Below, one piece after another: positions 24,268 through 32,078 of a stretch of DNA of 32,078 nucleotides (position 1 is its first letter; every line of letters starts with the position of its first letter). The stretch comes from an uncultured Oscillospiraceae bacterium. Lineage in GTDB: Bacteria; Bacillota; Clostridia; Oscillospirales; Ruminococcaceae. A program made the position numbers and the translations under genes. Location: assembly GCA_900543705.1 (NCBI GenBank), contig UQSL01000017.1, positions 1 to 32,078 on the forward strand, in the 5' to 3' direction. The notes under the pieces are model-generated. The model did no database searches and had not been told where the DNA came from. It saw only the letters and a program-made list of their open reading frames with translations.

Positions 24268-24579
24268 ATGCGTTGTAATCGTGGCTGTAGATGCGGCCGT
24301 TCGGGCAATGGAAACAACGGAGATTACTCCGACAATAGAAATAGAAATATCGATGATAACAGAAACGGAATCTCTGTCGGATACCTCTACGCGCCCATTG
24401 AATTTAACAGGAATGCCGATTCCAATTCTGACAATAGAAATACCGATGATAACAGAATCGGATACCTCTACGCGCCCATTAGTTTTTACAGGTATGCCGA
24501 TTCTGACAATGGAAACAACGGAAATTGTTCTTGCCGCTGTAGCAGATGCTCGGACTGCTTTGCAGATTCCTGCCGCTGA
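24268..24579 (+). CDS. Cys- and Asn-rich small protein with tandem internal repeats
   Basis: The protein has 103 residues. It begins MRCNRGCRCGRSGNGNNGDY, with three Cys in the first nine residues, and ends in a block of six Cys (NCSCRCSRCSDCFADSC). The middle is made of two imperfect repeats rich in Asn, Asp and Arg, each holding DNRN, DDNR, GYLYAPI and ADS; the first is 33 residues and the second 25. There is no signal peptide or membrane segment. The start is fixed by GGAGGA 7 bases upstream. A spore-coat or exosporium role is suggested by composition and the possible sigma-K promoter, but no known family was recognised. A peptide precursor is a weaker alternative. Confidence 0.7.
   Translation: MRCNRGCRCGRSGNGNNGDYSDNRNRNIDDNRNGISVGYLYAPIEFNRNADSNSDNRNTDDNRIGYLYAPISFYRYADSDNGNNGNCSCRCSRCSDCFADSCR
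24304..24530 (+). repeat. Tandem coding repeat inside the Cys/Asn-rich gene
   Basis: Unit A spans 24331-24429 (99 bases) and unit B 24430-24504 (75 bases). Both start GACAATAGAAATA and share GATACCTCTACGCGCCCATT and ATGCCGATTC. A short GCAATGGAAACAACGGA-type block flanks the array on both sides (24304 and 24506). All unit lengths are multiples of three, so all frames stay open. Confidence 0.85.
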
Positions 24580-24643
24580 TTCCCAGCCGCCCTGCTTAAG
24601 GGCGGTCTACTTAGAAAACTGAAACTTTCCATATCCATAGAAT

Positions 24644-24680
24644 AAGAGCCGGGGGAATTTCCCTCGGTTCTTTGCTTTGA
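24644..24680 (+). terminator. Terminator after the Cys/Asn-rich gene
   Basis: AGAGCCGGGGG and CCCTCGGTTCT pair around AATTT, followed by TTTG and more T. A second hairpin GCCGCCCT/AGGGCGGT lies just before it at 24587-24607. Confidence 0.65.
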
Positions 24681-24752
24681 TACAAAAAATTCGGATAAAA
24701 CGCCTGTGTGTGTTAACACTAAGAAAAAGATAAATGAAAGGAAGAGAAAATA

Positions 24753-25004
24753 ATGAGTGATAAAAAAAATCATGGCTATCCCTACGATGAAGAAAGCGAT
24801 ATGGAGTTATTCAATGAGATGTTCCCGGTTTCATCCAGCACTGACTGCACAGGACTAATCCCCACTGCGGTTACGGAGGACGCTGAGCTGAATTCCTACG
24901 GACAGATTTACGATATTCCTCTTTCCAAAGACGAACAGCAGTCTCTTCATCACGAAAAGAAAAATCCGGAGGCACCAGGGATATCTGAAACTTCCAGAGA
25001 CTAA
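24753..25004 (+). CDS. Small clostridial protein with STDCTGLIP motif, unknown function
   Basis: This 83-residue acidic soluble protein starts MSDKKNHGYPYDEESDMELF. The central NEMFPVSSSTDCTGLIP is, from memory, shared by many short uncharacterised proteins of clostridia, usually followed by an ExxSYxxLY-like stretch; here it reads ELNSYGQIYDIP. No enzyme motif, signal peptide or membrane segment is visible. The start has AAGGAAGAG at 8 bases. It follows the Cys/Asn-rich gene by 170 bases on the same strand and ends before a shared terminator with the convergent esterase gene. Confidence 0.75.
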   Translation: MSDKKNHGYPYDEESDMELFNEMFPVSSSTDCTGLIPTAVTEDAELNSYGQIYDIPLSKDEQQSLHHEKKNPEAPGISETSRD

Positions 25005-25173
25005 ACAAACAGTGACGTTTTCATAGGAATGTTAGAGCCGGTGAACCATTCCTACAGTGGCCGGCCAAACAGTCCCAACTTAGAAGGCATTGAGTAACAG
25101 AGCTTTTGTAAAGGGGCCAGGATTTTCTGTACTTTTACAAACTTGATGCGGATGTTCACCTTTATCTGTATGA

Positions 25174-25204
25174 AAAAGACCGGCGCATGGCCGGTCTTTT
25201 TATT
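25174..25204. terminator. Bidirectional terminator between convergent genes
   Basis: AAAAGACCGGC and GCCGGTCTTTT pair around a short loop, with A and T runs on both sides. It overlaps the esterase stop codon and also serves the plus-strand gene ending at 25004. Confidence 0.85.
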
Positions 25205-25916
25205 GTTCGAGGACCCATTGCAGCCCTTTTGCGAACCGTTTCGGGATATTCCCAAAATGCCCTCCTTCATTCCATTCGAGAATATGACGGGCCACATGGA
25301 CGTACTGCTGAAACTGCCGATCCATTTCTCGGACAGCCTCGCCGATCACTGCTAACCGCCGGTTGCGGGTCTTCTCTTCCGCCTGCCCCATTGAGAGATA
25401 GAGGCGGCAATGTTCTGGCAAGGTTTTCTGCTTTACATAGTCCATCCAACCATCATACCACAGAGAAGGAGAACAGCAGACCCCAAATTCGAATATCCGG
25501 CTTTCATACATGATCCACAGCGCACACAGTCCTCCGAGAGAATATCCCATAATCCCTCGATGTTCCGGAGTATCCCAAACGGGATAGGTTTGCTCCACTT
25601 TCAAAATCAATTCGTCTGTCAAAAAAGAAAGTGTATCGCTTGCTTTCCCTGCGAAATCCTCGCCTTTTTTAAACACCGCAGGTGTAGGCCAGGGAGAATA
25701 ATCCCTGTTCCAGTCCACCGGATTAAAATAGACAAGGCAAAAAGGCCTGCACTGTTCAAAGGAAAGAAAAGATTCCATTTGTTCTAGGCGTGCGGTAAAC
25801 TCTTCGCCATCAAGCACATAAATCGCGTCACAGTTCTGTTTTCTATCTGCATTCGGCGGAAAATAGAGGTGACAGTGTTTTTCCCCAATTTCAAAGGATT
25901 CGATGCTTCCCTTCAT
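25200..25916 (-). CDS. Alpha/beta-hydrolase, esterase D/enterochelin-esterase-like
   Basis: This 238-residue cytoplasmic hydrolase has the nucleophile elbow GIMGYSLGG (Ser126) and the C-terminal GGHFGN with the catalytic histidine. AIYVLDGEEF near residue 32 and RIFEFGVCCSPSLWYDGW after the elbow match the IroE/Fes-like esterase family. The substrate could be a siderophore or another ester; nothing nearby points to siderophore synthesis. The start at 25916 has GGGGGAAG; a six-codon extension was rejected. It stands alone, and its upstream region contains a possible decayed gene. Confidence 0.82.
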   Translation of the reverse strand: MKGSIESFEIGEKHCHLYFPPNADRKQNCDAIYVLDGEEFTARLEQMESFLSFEQCRPFCLVYFNPVDWNRDYSPWPTPAVFKKGEDFAGKASDTLSFLTDELILKVEQTYPVWDTPEHRGIMGYSLGGLCALWIMYESRIFEFGVCCSPSLWYDGWMDYVKQKTLPEHCRLYLSMGQAEEKTRNRRLAVIGEAVREMDRQFQQYVHVARHILEWNEGGHFGNIPKRFAKGLQWVLEQ

Positions 25917-25919
25917 GTT

Positions 25920-26145
25920 GCTTCCCCCTCTCAATTATACGACTACCGCGTTTTTCACCTGTTGGTGCAAATTCTCCTATTTCCTCGATTTCGACGTTGC
26001 GGTTGCGGCCAATCAGTTTTTTCTCAATCTTACATTGAAAATTTCCACGGGCGATGTCACTAAGATACCCTTTTACTCCTTTGACCTATCACTTATTTCA
26101 TCATAGGTGAGAATTTCTAATGCGCTCTACTTTATATTCCGTCAT
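25920..26145 (-). pseudogene. Possible decayed small gene upstream of the esterase
   Basis: An ATG at 26145 has an excellent AAAGGAG site but the frame stops after 14 codons (MTEYKVERIRNSHL). The same frame reopens after four stops and then runs unbroken for more than 50 codons as VKGVKGYLSDIARGNFQCKI, then EKKLIGRNRNVEIEEIGEF. The short disrupted part is open in another frame (ILTYDEISDRSKE). This looks like a frameshifted gene of unknown family; a functional short peptide or chance opening are alternatives. Confidence 0.35.
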
Positions 26146-26245
26146 AAAAATTGCTCCTTTCAAGATATCCTACTTAAATTTTATCACATTGCTATACCAA
26201 AGTATATATTTTACTGGCAGTTTTCTTTTTTACCGGACAAACAGA

Positions 26246-26283
26246 AAAACTCCTCCATACAAAACTGTGGCATGGAGGAGCAA
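26246..26283 (-). terminator. Terminator following the ABC-exporter relic
   Basis: CTCCTCCAT and ATGGAGGAG form a perfect stem, followed on the minus strand by TTTTTC. It points away from the relic at 26414 and probably once ended that operon. Confidence 0.8.
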
Positions 26284-26413
26284 AAGATGATTGAGGAAAA
26301 GAAAGGATTCCTCACTTTTATTATACACAAAATTGTTGTGTATCTCAATATTTTTTCTATACTTTACAATACTATTTTGTGCATTAAGGACTCTGTTCTG
26401 CATCTATCCTACG

Positions 26414-26788
26414 TCAATCCGAAACAGCGTTTCCGGTGTAGAGCTGGTAATACCGGCCCTGCTGTTCCATTAGCTGCTCCTGGGTTCCGCGCTCAATCAT
26501 GCGTCCGTGTTCCAAAACCATGATACAGTCTGCATTTCGCATAGCGGACAGCTTGTGGGCGATGACGTTCTTCCCCGCATCAGATTAACCAAACCGTCCT
26601 GAACAATCCGTTCCGTACGGGTATCAAAACTTGCCAATGCGGACAATTCATCCGCAGTCTCCCGGAAGGCTATCATACCGTGCCGGGTGGGGACGGCGGA
26701 ACACAGCCAGGGCCGCCAGCTGTTCGCTGTTGCCCGCGCAGCGGACGCGGATCCTCCGGTATTGATTCTGGATGAGGCGACAAGCTCA
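26414..26788 (-). pseudogene. ABC-exporter ATPase relic with an in-place internal inversion
   Basis: The minus strand at 26626-26414 encodes the end of an exporter nucleotide-binding domain: DTRTERIVQDGLVNLMRGRT, then, in another frame, IAHKLSAMRNADCIMVLEHG and RMIERGTQEQLMEQQGRYYQ, ending in a stop. The immediately preceding part of the same domain lies beside it but on the plus strand (about 26630-26788): ANAD, FIRSLPEGYHTV, a damaged signature region and ADPPVLILDEATSS. Turning 26627-26788 around restores LDEATSS next to DTRTE. So a segment of about 160 bases has flipped within the gene, and small deletions have followed. Walker A and the membrane domain are missing. The gene is dead. Confidence 0.85.
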
Positions 26789-26882
26789 TATTTGGCATGC
26801 GTAAGCATCTTTCCGACAAGATATCCAGTAAAAGCGGCCTTTCTCCAGAAACCGCGAGGGGCGCGCAGCACCTTTGTCCACT

Positions 26883-26919
26883 TAAAAACGGATACCATCC
26901 AATCTGGTATCCGTTTTCC
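26883..26919 (-). terminator. Terminator of the NrdD-like gene
   Basis: AAAACGGATACCA and TGGTATCCGTTTT form a perfect 13-bp stem, with T following on the minus strand and T also on the plus side. Confidence 0.85.
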
Positions 26920-26976
26920 TCATGTTTCACCCGGGGTGGGTTGTTTCATTTCTTGCTCCCTCTGCAAAAACGCTGC

Positions 26977-27246
26977 TTACAGGTGTTTGACGCGGTCACG
27001 CTCTTCCGCGCGTTTGGCATCGTTCCAATGATCCATGGTACCGACCAGATACCCGGTGATACGGCGGATACGCTCAAAGCCGAGCGGTTCAAAGGTATAG
27101 GACAAATCGACATAGTCGCCGTCAACCTTGATTTCCATGGATTTGAGCGTGCGGCGCGGGTGAGTAGAACGGACATGGTCCACGTAGGCCCCGATTTCCT
27201 TCTCGTCCAATTCTCCTCCGGTAACAGTAACAAAATTGTATAACAC
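26977..27246 (-). CDS. Small NrdD C-terminus-like protein
   Basis: This 89-residue protein resembles a group of short clostridial proteins annotated after anaerobic ribonucleotide reductase (NRDD family). The C-terminal part RIRRITGYLVGTMDHWNDAK resembles the glycyl-radical end of NrdD, where the sequence around the radical glycine is R(V/I)xGY. The N-terminal half LDEKEIGAYVDHVRSTHPRR, then MEIKVDGDYVDLSYTFEPL, has no known motif. No activase gene (NrdG) is adjacent. The start is GTG at 27246 with GGAAGG upstream. Whether the glycine can carry a radical is not known; a non-catalytic or repair partner role, like that of GrcA, is possible. Confidence 0.75.
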   Translation of the reverse strand: MLYNFVTVTGGELDEKEIGAYVDHVRSTHPRRTLKSMEIKVDGDYVDLSYTFEPLGFERIRRITGYLVGTMDHWNDAKRAEERDRVKHL

Positions 27247-27282
27247 GACCTAAACACCTTCCTTGTATAGTTTATGATATCT

Positions 27283-27311
27283 AATATACCACTTGTAGTT
27301 GAAAATTGCAA
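27283..27311 (-). promoter_or_regulatory. Promoter of the NrdD-like gene
   Basis: TTGCAA (27306-27311) and TATATT (27283-27288) are spaced by 17 bases on the minus strand, with the start about 30 bases before the GTG. Confidence 0.7.
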
Positions 27312-27477
27312 TATGTCCTACAAGATATTGATTATAAATTTTCACACCTGTGTTTTTCTCCTATCGCGCTGGTGGAAAAATCCACGGTCACCCCACAATT
27401 CTTAAGACTTTCTTTCTTGTATCACGAATTCAAGTATGGTACGGTAAACAAAGCAAGAGTCGGAAAGAAGGCTTTAT

Positions 27478-29841
<2,364 letters not shown>

Positions 29842-29857
29842 CCCTAAACGTTACAGA

Positions 29858-29910
29858 ATATCCCGGTTCCTGAAAAAGCAATCATCAGGAACCGGGATGT
29901 TTTTTCTTAT
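29858..29910 (+). terminator. Terminator of the P-type ATPase gene
   Basis: ATCCCGGTTCCTGA and TCAGGAACCGGGAT form a perfect 14-bp stem with an 11-base loop, followed by six T on the plus strand. Confidence 0.95.
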
Positions 29911-30019
29911 CTCATGCAAAACCAAACCGGAAAGCCTTTTCCCCGTCTTGATATTACCGCTTTTGAGAAGACGGGCCTGTTCTTTCAACACAATTTGGCG
30001 TAGGATATTCCACGGGAAG

Positions 30020-30628
30020 CTATCGGGAGGACGGCAGGCGCAGCAGGGTGATCGCCGTCAGGTAGACAAGCACTCCAAACAGGGAAAGCGGAAAACTTCC
30101 TCGCAGAGAGAGGAAAAAGACGAGCGTATACAGCCCGCAAAAAAACACAAAGGAAAGAATACCGCAAAGCAGATGCGCGGTACTCTGGGAAAGACGTCGT
30201 ACCAGCGCGCAGTACAGCGCCTCCCCGCCGTCCGTCCCGCTGACCGGGAGCAGATTGAATACCGCGAGCACGAGGTTTACAATGCCAGGATAAAACAGCC
30301 CCGCTTTGTAAAAAAATCCTCCGGCAATAAAGGCTGCGGAAAAGACGAGATTAACCGTGGGGCCTGCAAGGAGGACGATCATCTCCTGCCGGTAGGACAT
30401 CTGGATACCCGGCGCACGCCGTATCTCCATCCCAAAAGCGCCGAGCCGCACTTCATCCGGCTTACAGCCAAACCAGAGCATCGCGGAAAGATGACCGAAT
30501 TCATGCAACAGGGAGAATAGAACGGAGGACAAGATCATCTGCGCCCCTGCTGTGATGCTCAGCAGGGATAAAAAGGCAAAAAAGAAAAAGCGAATGGTAA
30601 TCCGCACGCCGCCGATAGAAAAACTCAT
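30020..30628 (-). CDS. SpoIVFB-like site-2 protease, family M50
   Basis: This 202-residue intramembrane metalloprotease has the zinc site LLHEFGHL near residue 41 and the second site NLLPVSGTDGGEAL near residue 125, where the family has LPxxxLDGG. About six hydrophobic segments are visible. In Bacillus subtilis SpoIVFB releases pro-sigma-K in the mother cell, and adjacency to an M23 protein supports that role here. The start follows the M23 stop by 6 bases, so the two are translationally coupled. It is shorter than Bacillus SpoIVFB because the C-terminal CBS domain is absent, which is usual in clostridia. A general site-2 protease remains possible. Confidence 0.85.
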   Translation of the reverse strand: MSFSIGGVRITIRFFFFAFLSLLSITAGAQMILSSVLFSLLHEFGHLSAMLWFGCKPDEVRLGAFGMEIRRAPGIQMSYRQEMIVLLAGPTVNLVFSAAFIAGGFFYKAGLFYPGIVNLVLAVFNLLPVSGTDGGEALYCALVRRLSQSTAHLLCGILSFVFFCGLYTLVFFLSLRGSFPLSLFGVLVYLTAITLLRLPSSR

Positions 30629-30634
30629 CGAAAA

Positions 30635-31567
30635 TTAATCCGTCTTCTCTTCGGACCCTGCCGGAAGGAAGGGTTCCGGATCGACATTGACCCCGTCGAC
30701 CTTCAGTTCAAAGTGCAGGTGCGGGCCGGTAGACAAACCCGTCGTACCGACCTTCGCAATAGTCTCCCACTGCCGGATGACGCTCCCCTGAGGGGCTACA
30801 ATCTCACTGCAATGACAGTAGCGGGTGGAAAGGGTATCCGAGTGGGTTACGACAATGTAGTTGCCGTAAATCTCCGATTCGCCAACCTCGGTCACCGTCC
30901 CGGCAAATGCCGCTCGAATCGGAGTCCCCATTGCGGCACCTAAATCGACGCCGGTGTGAAAGTCCGTCTTCCCGGTAATCGGGTGGATACGGTAGCCATA
31001 GGGGGAGGTGACATTGATTTCCACCGGGGCAATCATCTTTTGGGAGATGACTGCCGGAGCCAGGCTGTAGCCCTCCGGTGGGTAGAGCAGCTCCCCTTCT
31101 TCGGCAGTAACCTCCAGCTGTCCGCCCTGCCCTGTGGCATCTTGCCCACGCACCTTATACAGGCTGTGGTCGGAATCGCTCGAATCTGAGGACAGCAGGG
31201 AGGAGGTTGGGTCCGCAGACGATGCGGCGTCCGAGCTTTCACTCTTTGGGTCGACAGAGCGTACTGAAACCCCGTTATCCTCTCCACTCGGCTTTCCGAA
31301 AAAGTCCCGGATGGCACCGGAAATCTGCTCAAAAAGGTTTCCGCCCTGCTCCGCCTGACCGAGCAGATCTCCCTGCTGGGTCATCTGTCCAAAGGTCTCT
31401 TTGACGTTTCCGGGATCGTTTTGCTGTATCTTGGTATAGAGAAACAGCCCGCACAACAGCAGGCCGCAGACAACGATCTGCACGGTGGTCATCATGGCAA
31501 AGCCGTCGCTGATTTTTTTGGGCCTCTCCCCTCTTTTGTGGCGCTGTGGCCGGTTTCTCTCATCCAT
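30635..31567 (-). CDS. M23 peptidase-domain membrane protein, SpoIVFA-like
   Basis: This 310-residue protein has a basic cytoplasmic start, one membrane anchor at about 27-45 (TTVQIVVCGLLLCGLFLYTK), a Ser/Asp/Gly-rich linker to about 150 and a LytM-type domain from about 180. The zinc ligands His204 and Asp208 (FHTGVDLG) and the HLH motif (His283, His285) are all present, so the domain could be an active endopeptidase, unlike many SpoIVFA proteins. The start at 31567 has AAGGAG; 22 extra codons were rejected. It is the first gene of the pair with the M50 protease. SpoIIQ is another possible assignment, but gene order favours SpoIVFA. Confidence 0.85.
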   Translation of the reverse strand: MDERNRPQRHKRGERPKKISDGFAMMTTVQIVVCGLLLCGLFLYTKIQQNDPGNVKETFGQMTQQGDLLGQAEQGGNLFEQISGAIRDFFGKPSGEDNGVSVRSVDPKSESSDAASSADPTSSLLSSDSSDSDHSLYKVRGQDATGQGGQLEVTAEEGELLYPPEGYSLAPAVISQKMIAPVEINVTSPYGYRIHPITGKTDFHTGVDLGAAMGTPIRAAFAGTVTEVGESEIYGNYIVVTHSDTLSTRYCHCSEIVAPQGSVIRQWETIAKVGTTGLSTGPHLHFELKVDGVNVDPEPFLPAGSEEKTD

Positions 31568-31961
31568 AGTTTCGTCTCCTTTGCATTTGCCTTGCTTGTC
31601 ACAATCTATGCGGGATTGTCCGCCATTATGCAAACAGGCTCTTGCATTTTATTTGCAAAGCTTCGCTTTGCAAATTACCATGCAGGGGGCCGCCCCTGCA
31701 CGCGGGTCTGTCTTTTCTTTTCTCGAAGTAAGACGAGACAAAGGGGAACCACAACCAGAAACGGCTAGATGGTTCACCTTTGCATTCCCCTCCTGCTCTC
31801 TACGCTTTATTTCAGTGACCAACTAGCTTTGTAATTGTGTTCAGGATGTCAGTTCTCTCGGGATAGCTAAACCGCCCACAGGCGCCGCGCACTTCCGTCT
31901 ATCCAAACGGAAGCAAGGGAAAACCGACATTGCGGCCCCGTTCCCCTTGTTTATGTTTTCC

Positions 31962-31993
31962 GTCTACTTTTCTGAAAACGCAGAAAAGTAGAC
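31962..31993. repeat. Perfect 13-bp inverted repeat
   Basis: GTCTACTTTTCTG and CAGAAAAGTAGAC are separated by AAAACG. It is not followed by a T-run in either direction and lies 20 bases from the second copy of the dispersed repeat. Confidence 0.8.
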
Positions 31994-32012
31994 CCGTCGT
32001 GCGGGGACGGAA

Positions 32013-32053
32013 TGTGAACAGGGCCAGTAAAAACGGACAATGGACAAAAGCCC
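32013..32053. repeat. Copy 2 of the 35-bp dispersed repeat
   Basis: GAACAGGGCCAGTAAAAACG followed by GACAATGGACAAAAGC matches the copy at 8662-8698 in the same orientation with two substitutions. No transposase is present on the left; the right side is outside the window. Confidence 0.7.
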
Positions 32054-32078
32054 CCTGATGTAGGAAAATAGAAGTACT

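Larger units (their letters stand above)
31568..32078. other. Noncoding end of window with several hairpins
   Basis: No credible ORF in about 510 bases. Perfect inverted repeats occur at 31652-31674 (10-bp stem, 3-base loop), 31681-31700 (8-bp stem) and 31962-31993 (13-bp stem), with a shorter one at 31892-31913. None has the T-run of a normal terminator. The sequence ends in a second copy of the 35-bp repeat seen at 8.7 kb. It looks like repetitive intergenic material or the remains of a small mobile element. Confidence 0.55.

Noticed and set aside
24017..24622. 201-residue plus-strand frame overlapping the Cys/Asn-rich gene, Thr/Ile-rich at its end
   Set aside because: It is open because the repeat units are multiples of three. 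It lacks a ribosome site, whereas the frame starting at 24268 has a strong one and coherent Cys clusters.
26946..27311. 121-residue minus-strand frame overlapping the NrdD-like gene
   Set aside because: The alternative frame at 26977-27246 matches a known small-protein family and has the ribosome site.

Overview
The window looks like a chromosomal segment of a low-to-mid GC, spore-forming anaerobic Firmicute, most likely a clostridial lineage such as the Oscillospiraceae. The evidence is the strong AGGAGG-type ribosome binding sites, a tryptophan-type T-box leader, the tig-clpP-clpX order, a SpoIVFA/SpoIVFB-like pair, a TIGR03960 radical SAM gene with its DUF2344 partner, and fragments of [FeFe]-hydrogenase maturation genes. 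Nearly all genes read on the minus strand. The exceptions are a P-type ATPase and two small genes in the accessory region near 24-30 kb.

Layout. 1-473 is the edge of an IS3-family element. 495-3002 holds an L-cysteine desulfidase-like gene and an sdpR-sdpI-like repressor/membrane-protein pair with its own operator. 3048-6212 is a T-box-controlled ABC importer operon (TrpXYZ type) whose ATPase gene has an internal deletion and frameshift. 6346-10680 holds an RclA/MerA-type flavoprotein, a small P-loop kinase-like gene, an eroded NfeD-like gene cut by a repeated 35-bp sequence, a DUF1836 gene and a solitary Mrr-type nuclease. 10860-19213 is a conserved housekeeping block: clpX, clpP, tig, a metallophosphoesterase, an M19 dipeptidase, yraN, rnhB, ylqF, lepB and rplS. 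19220-21823 holds the DUF2344 and TIGR03960 radical SAM genes.

From about 21.9 to 29.9 kb the window turns into an accessory region full of broken or unusual material. It contains a fused relic of hydG and hydF, an orphan GHKL sensor kinase followed by a promoter-terminator unit with no convincing ORF, a Cys/Asn-rich protein with internal tandem repeats, and a small clostridial protein with an STDCTGLIP motif. It also contains an esterase, an ABC-exporter ATPase relic whose central part has been inverted in place, a short NrdD C-terminus-like protein and a CtpE-like P-type ATPase. From 30.0 kb the SpoIVFB-like protease and its M23 partner resume the ordinary chromosome. In related genomes (from memory) this pair lies directly next to the TIGR03960 gene, so the 22-30 kb stretch is probably an insertion or a rearrangement hot spot.

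Functional picture. The housekeeping genes form a protein quality control set (trigger factor, ClpXP), an export, RNA-processing and ribosome-assembly operon (lepB, ylqF, rnhB) and a sporulation signalling pair. Several independently eroded genes (ABC ATPase, NfeD-like, HydG/HydF, ABC exporter) suggest ongoing gene loss by small deletions and inversions. No tRNA, rRNA or CRISPR array was recognised.
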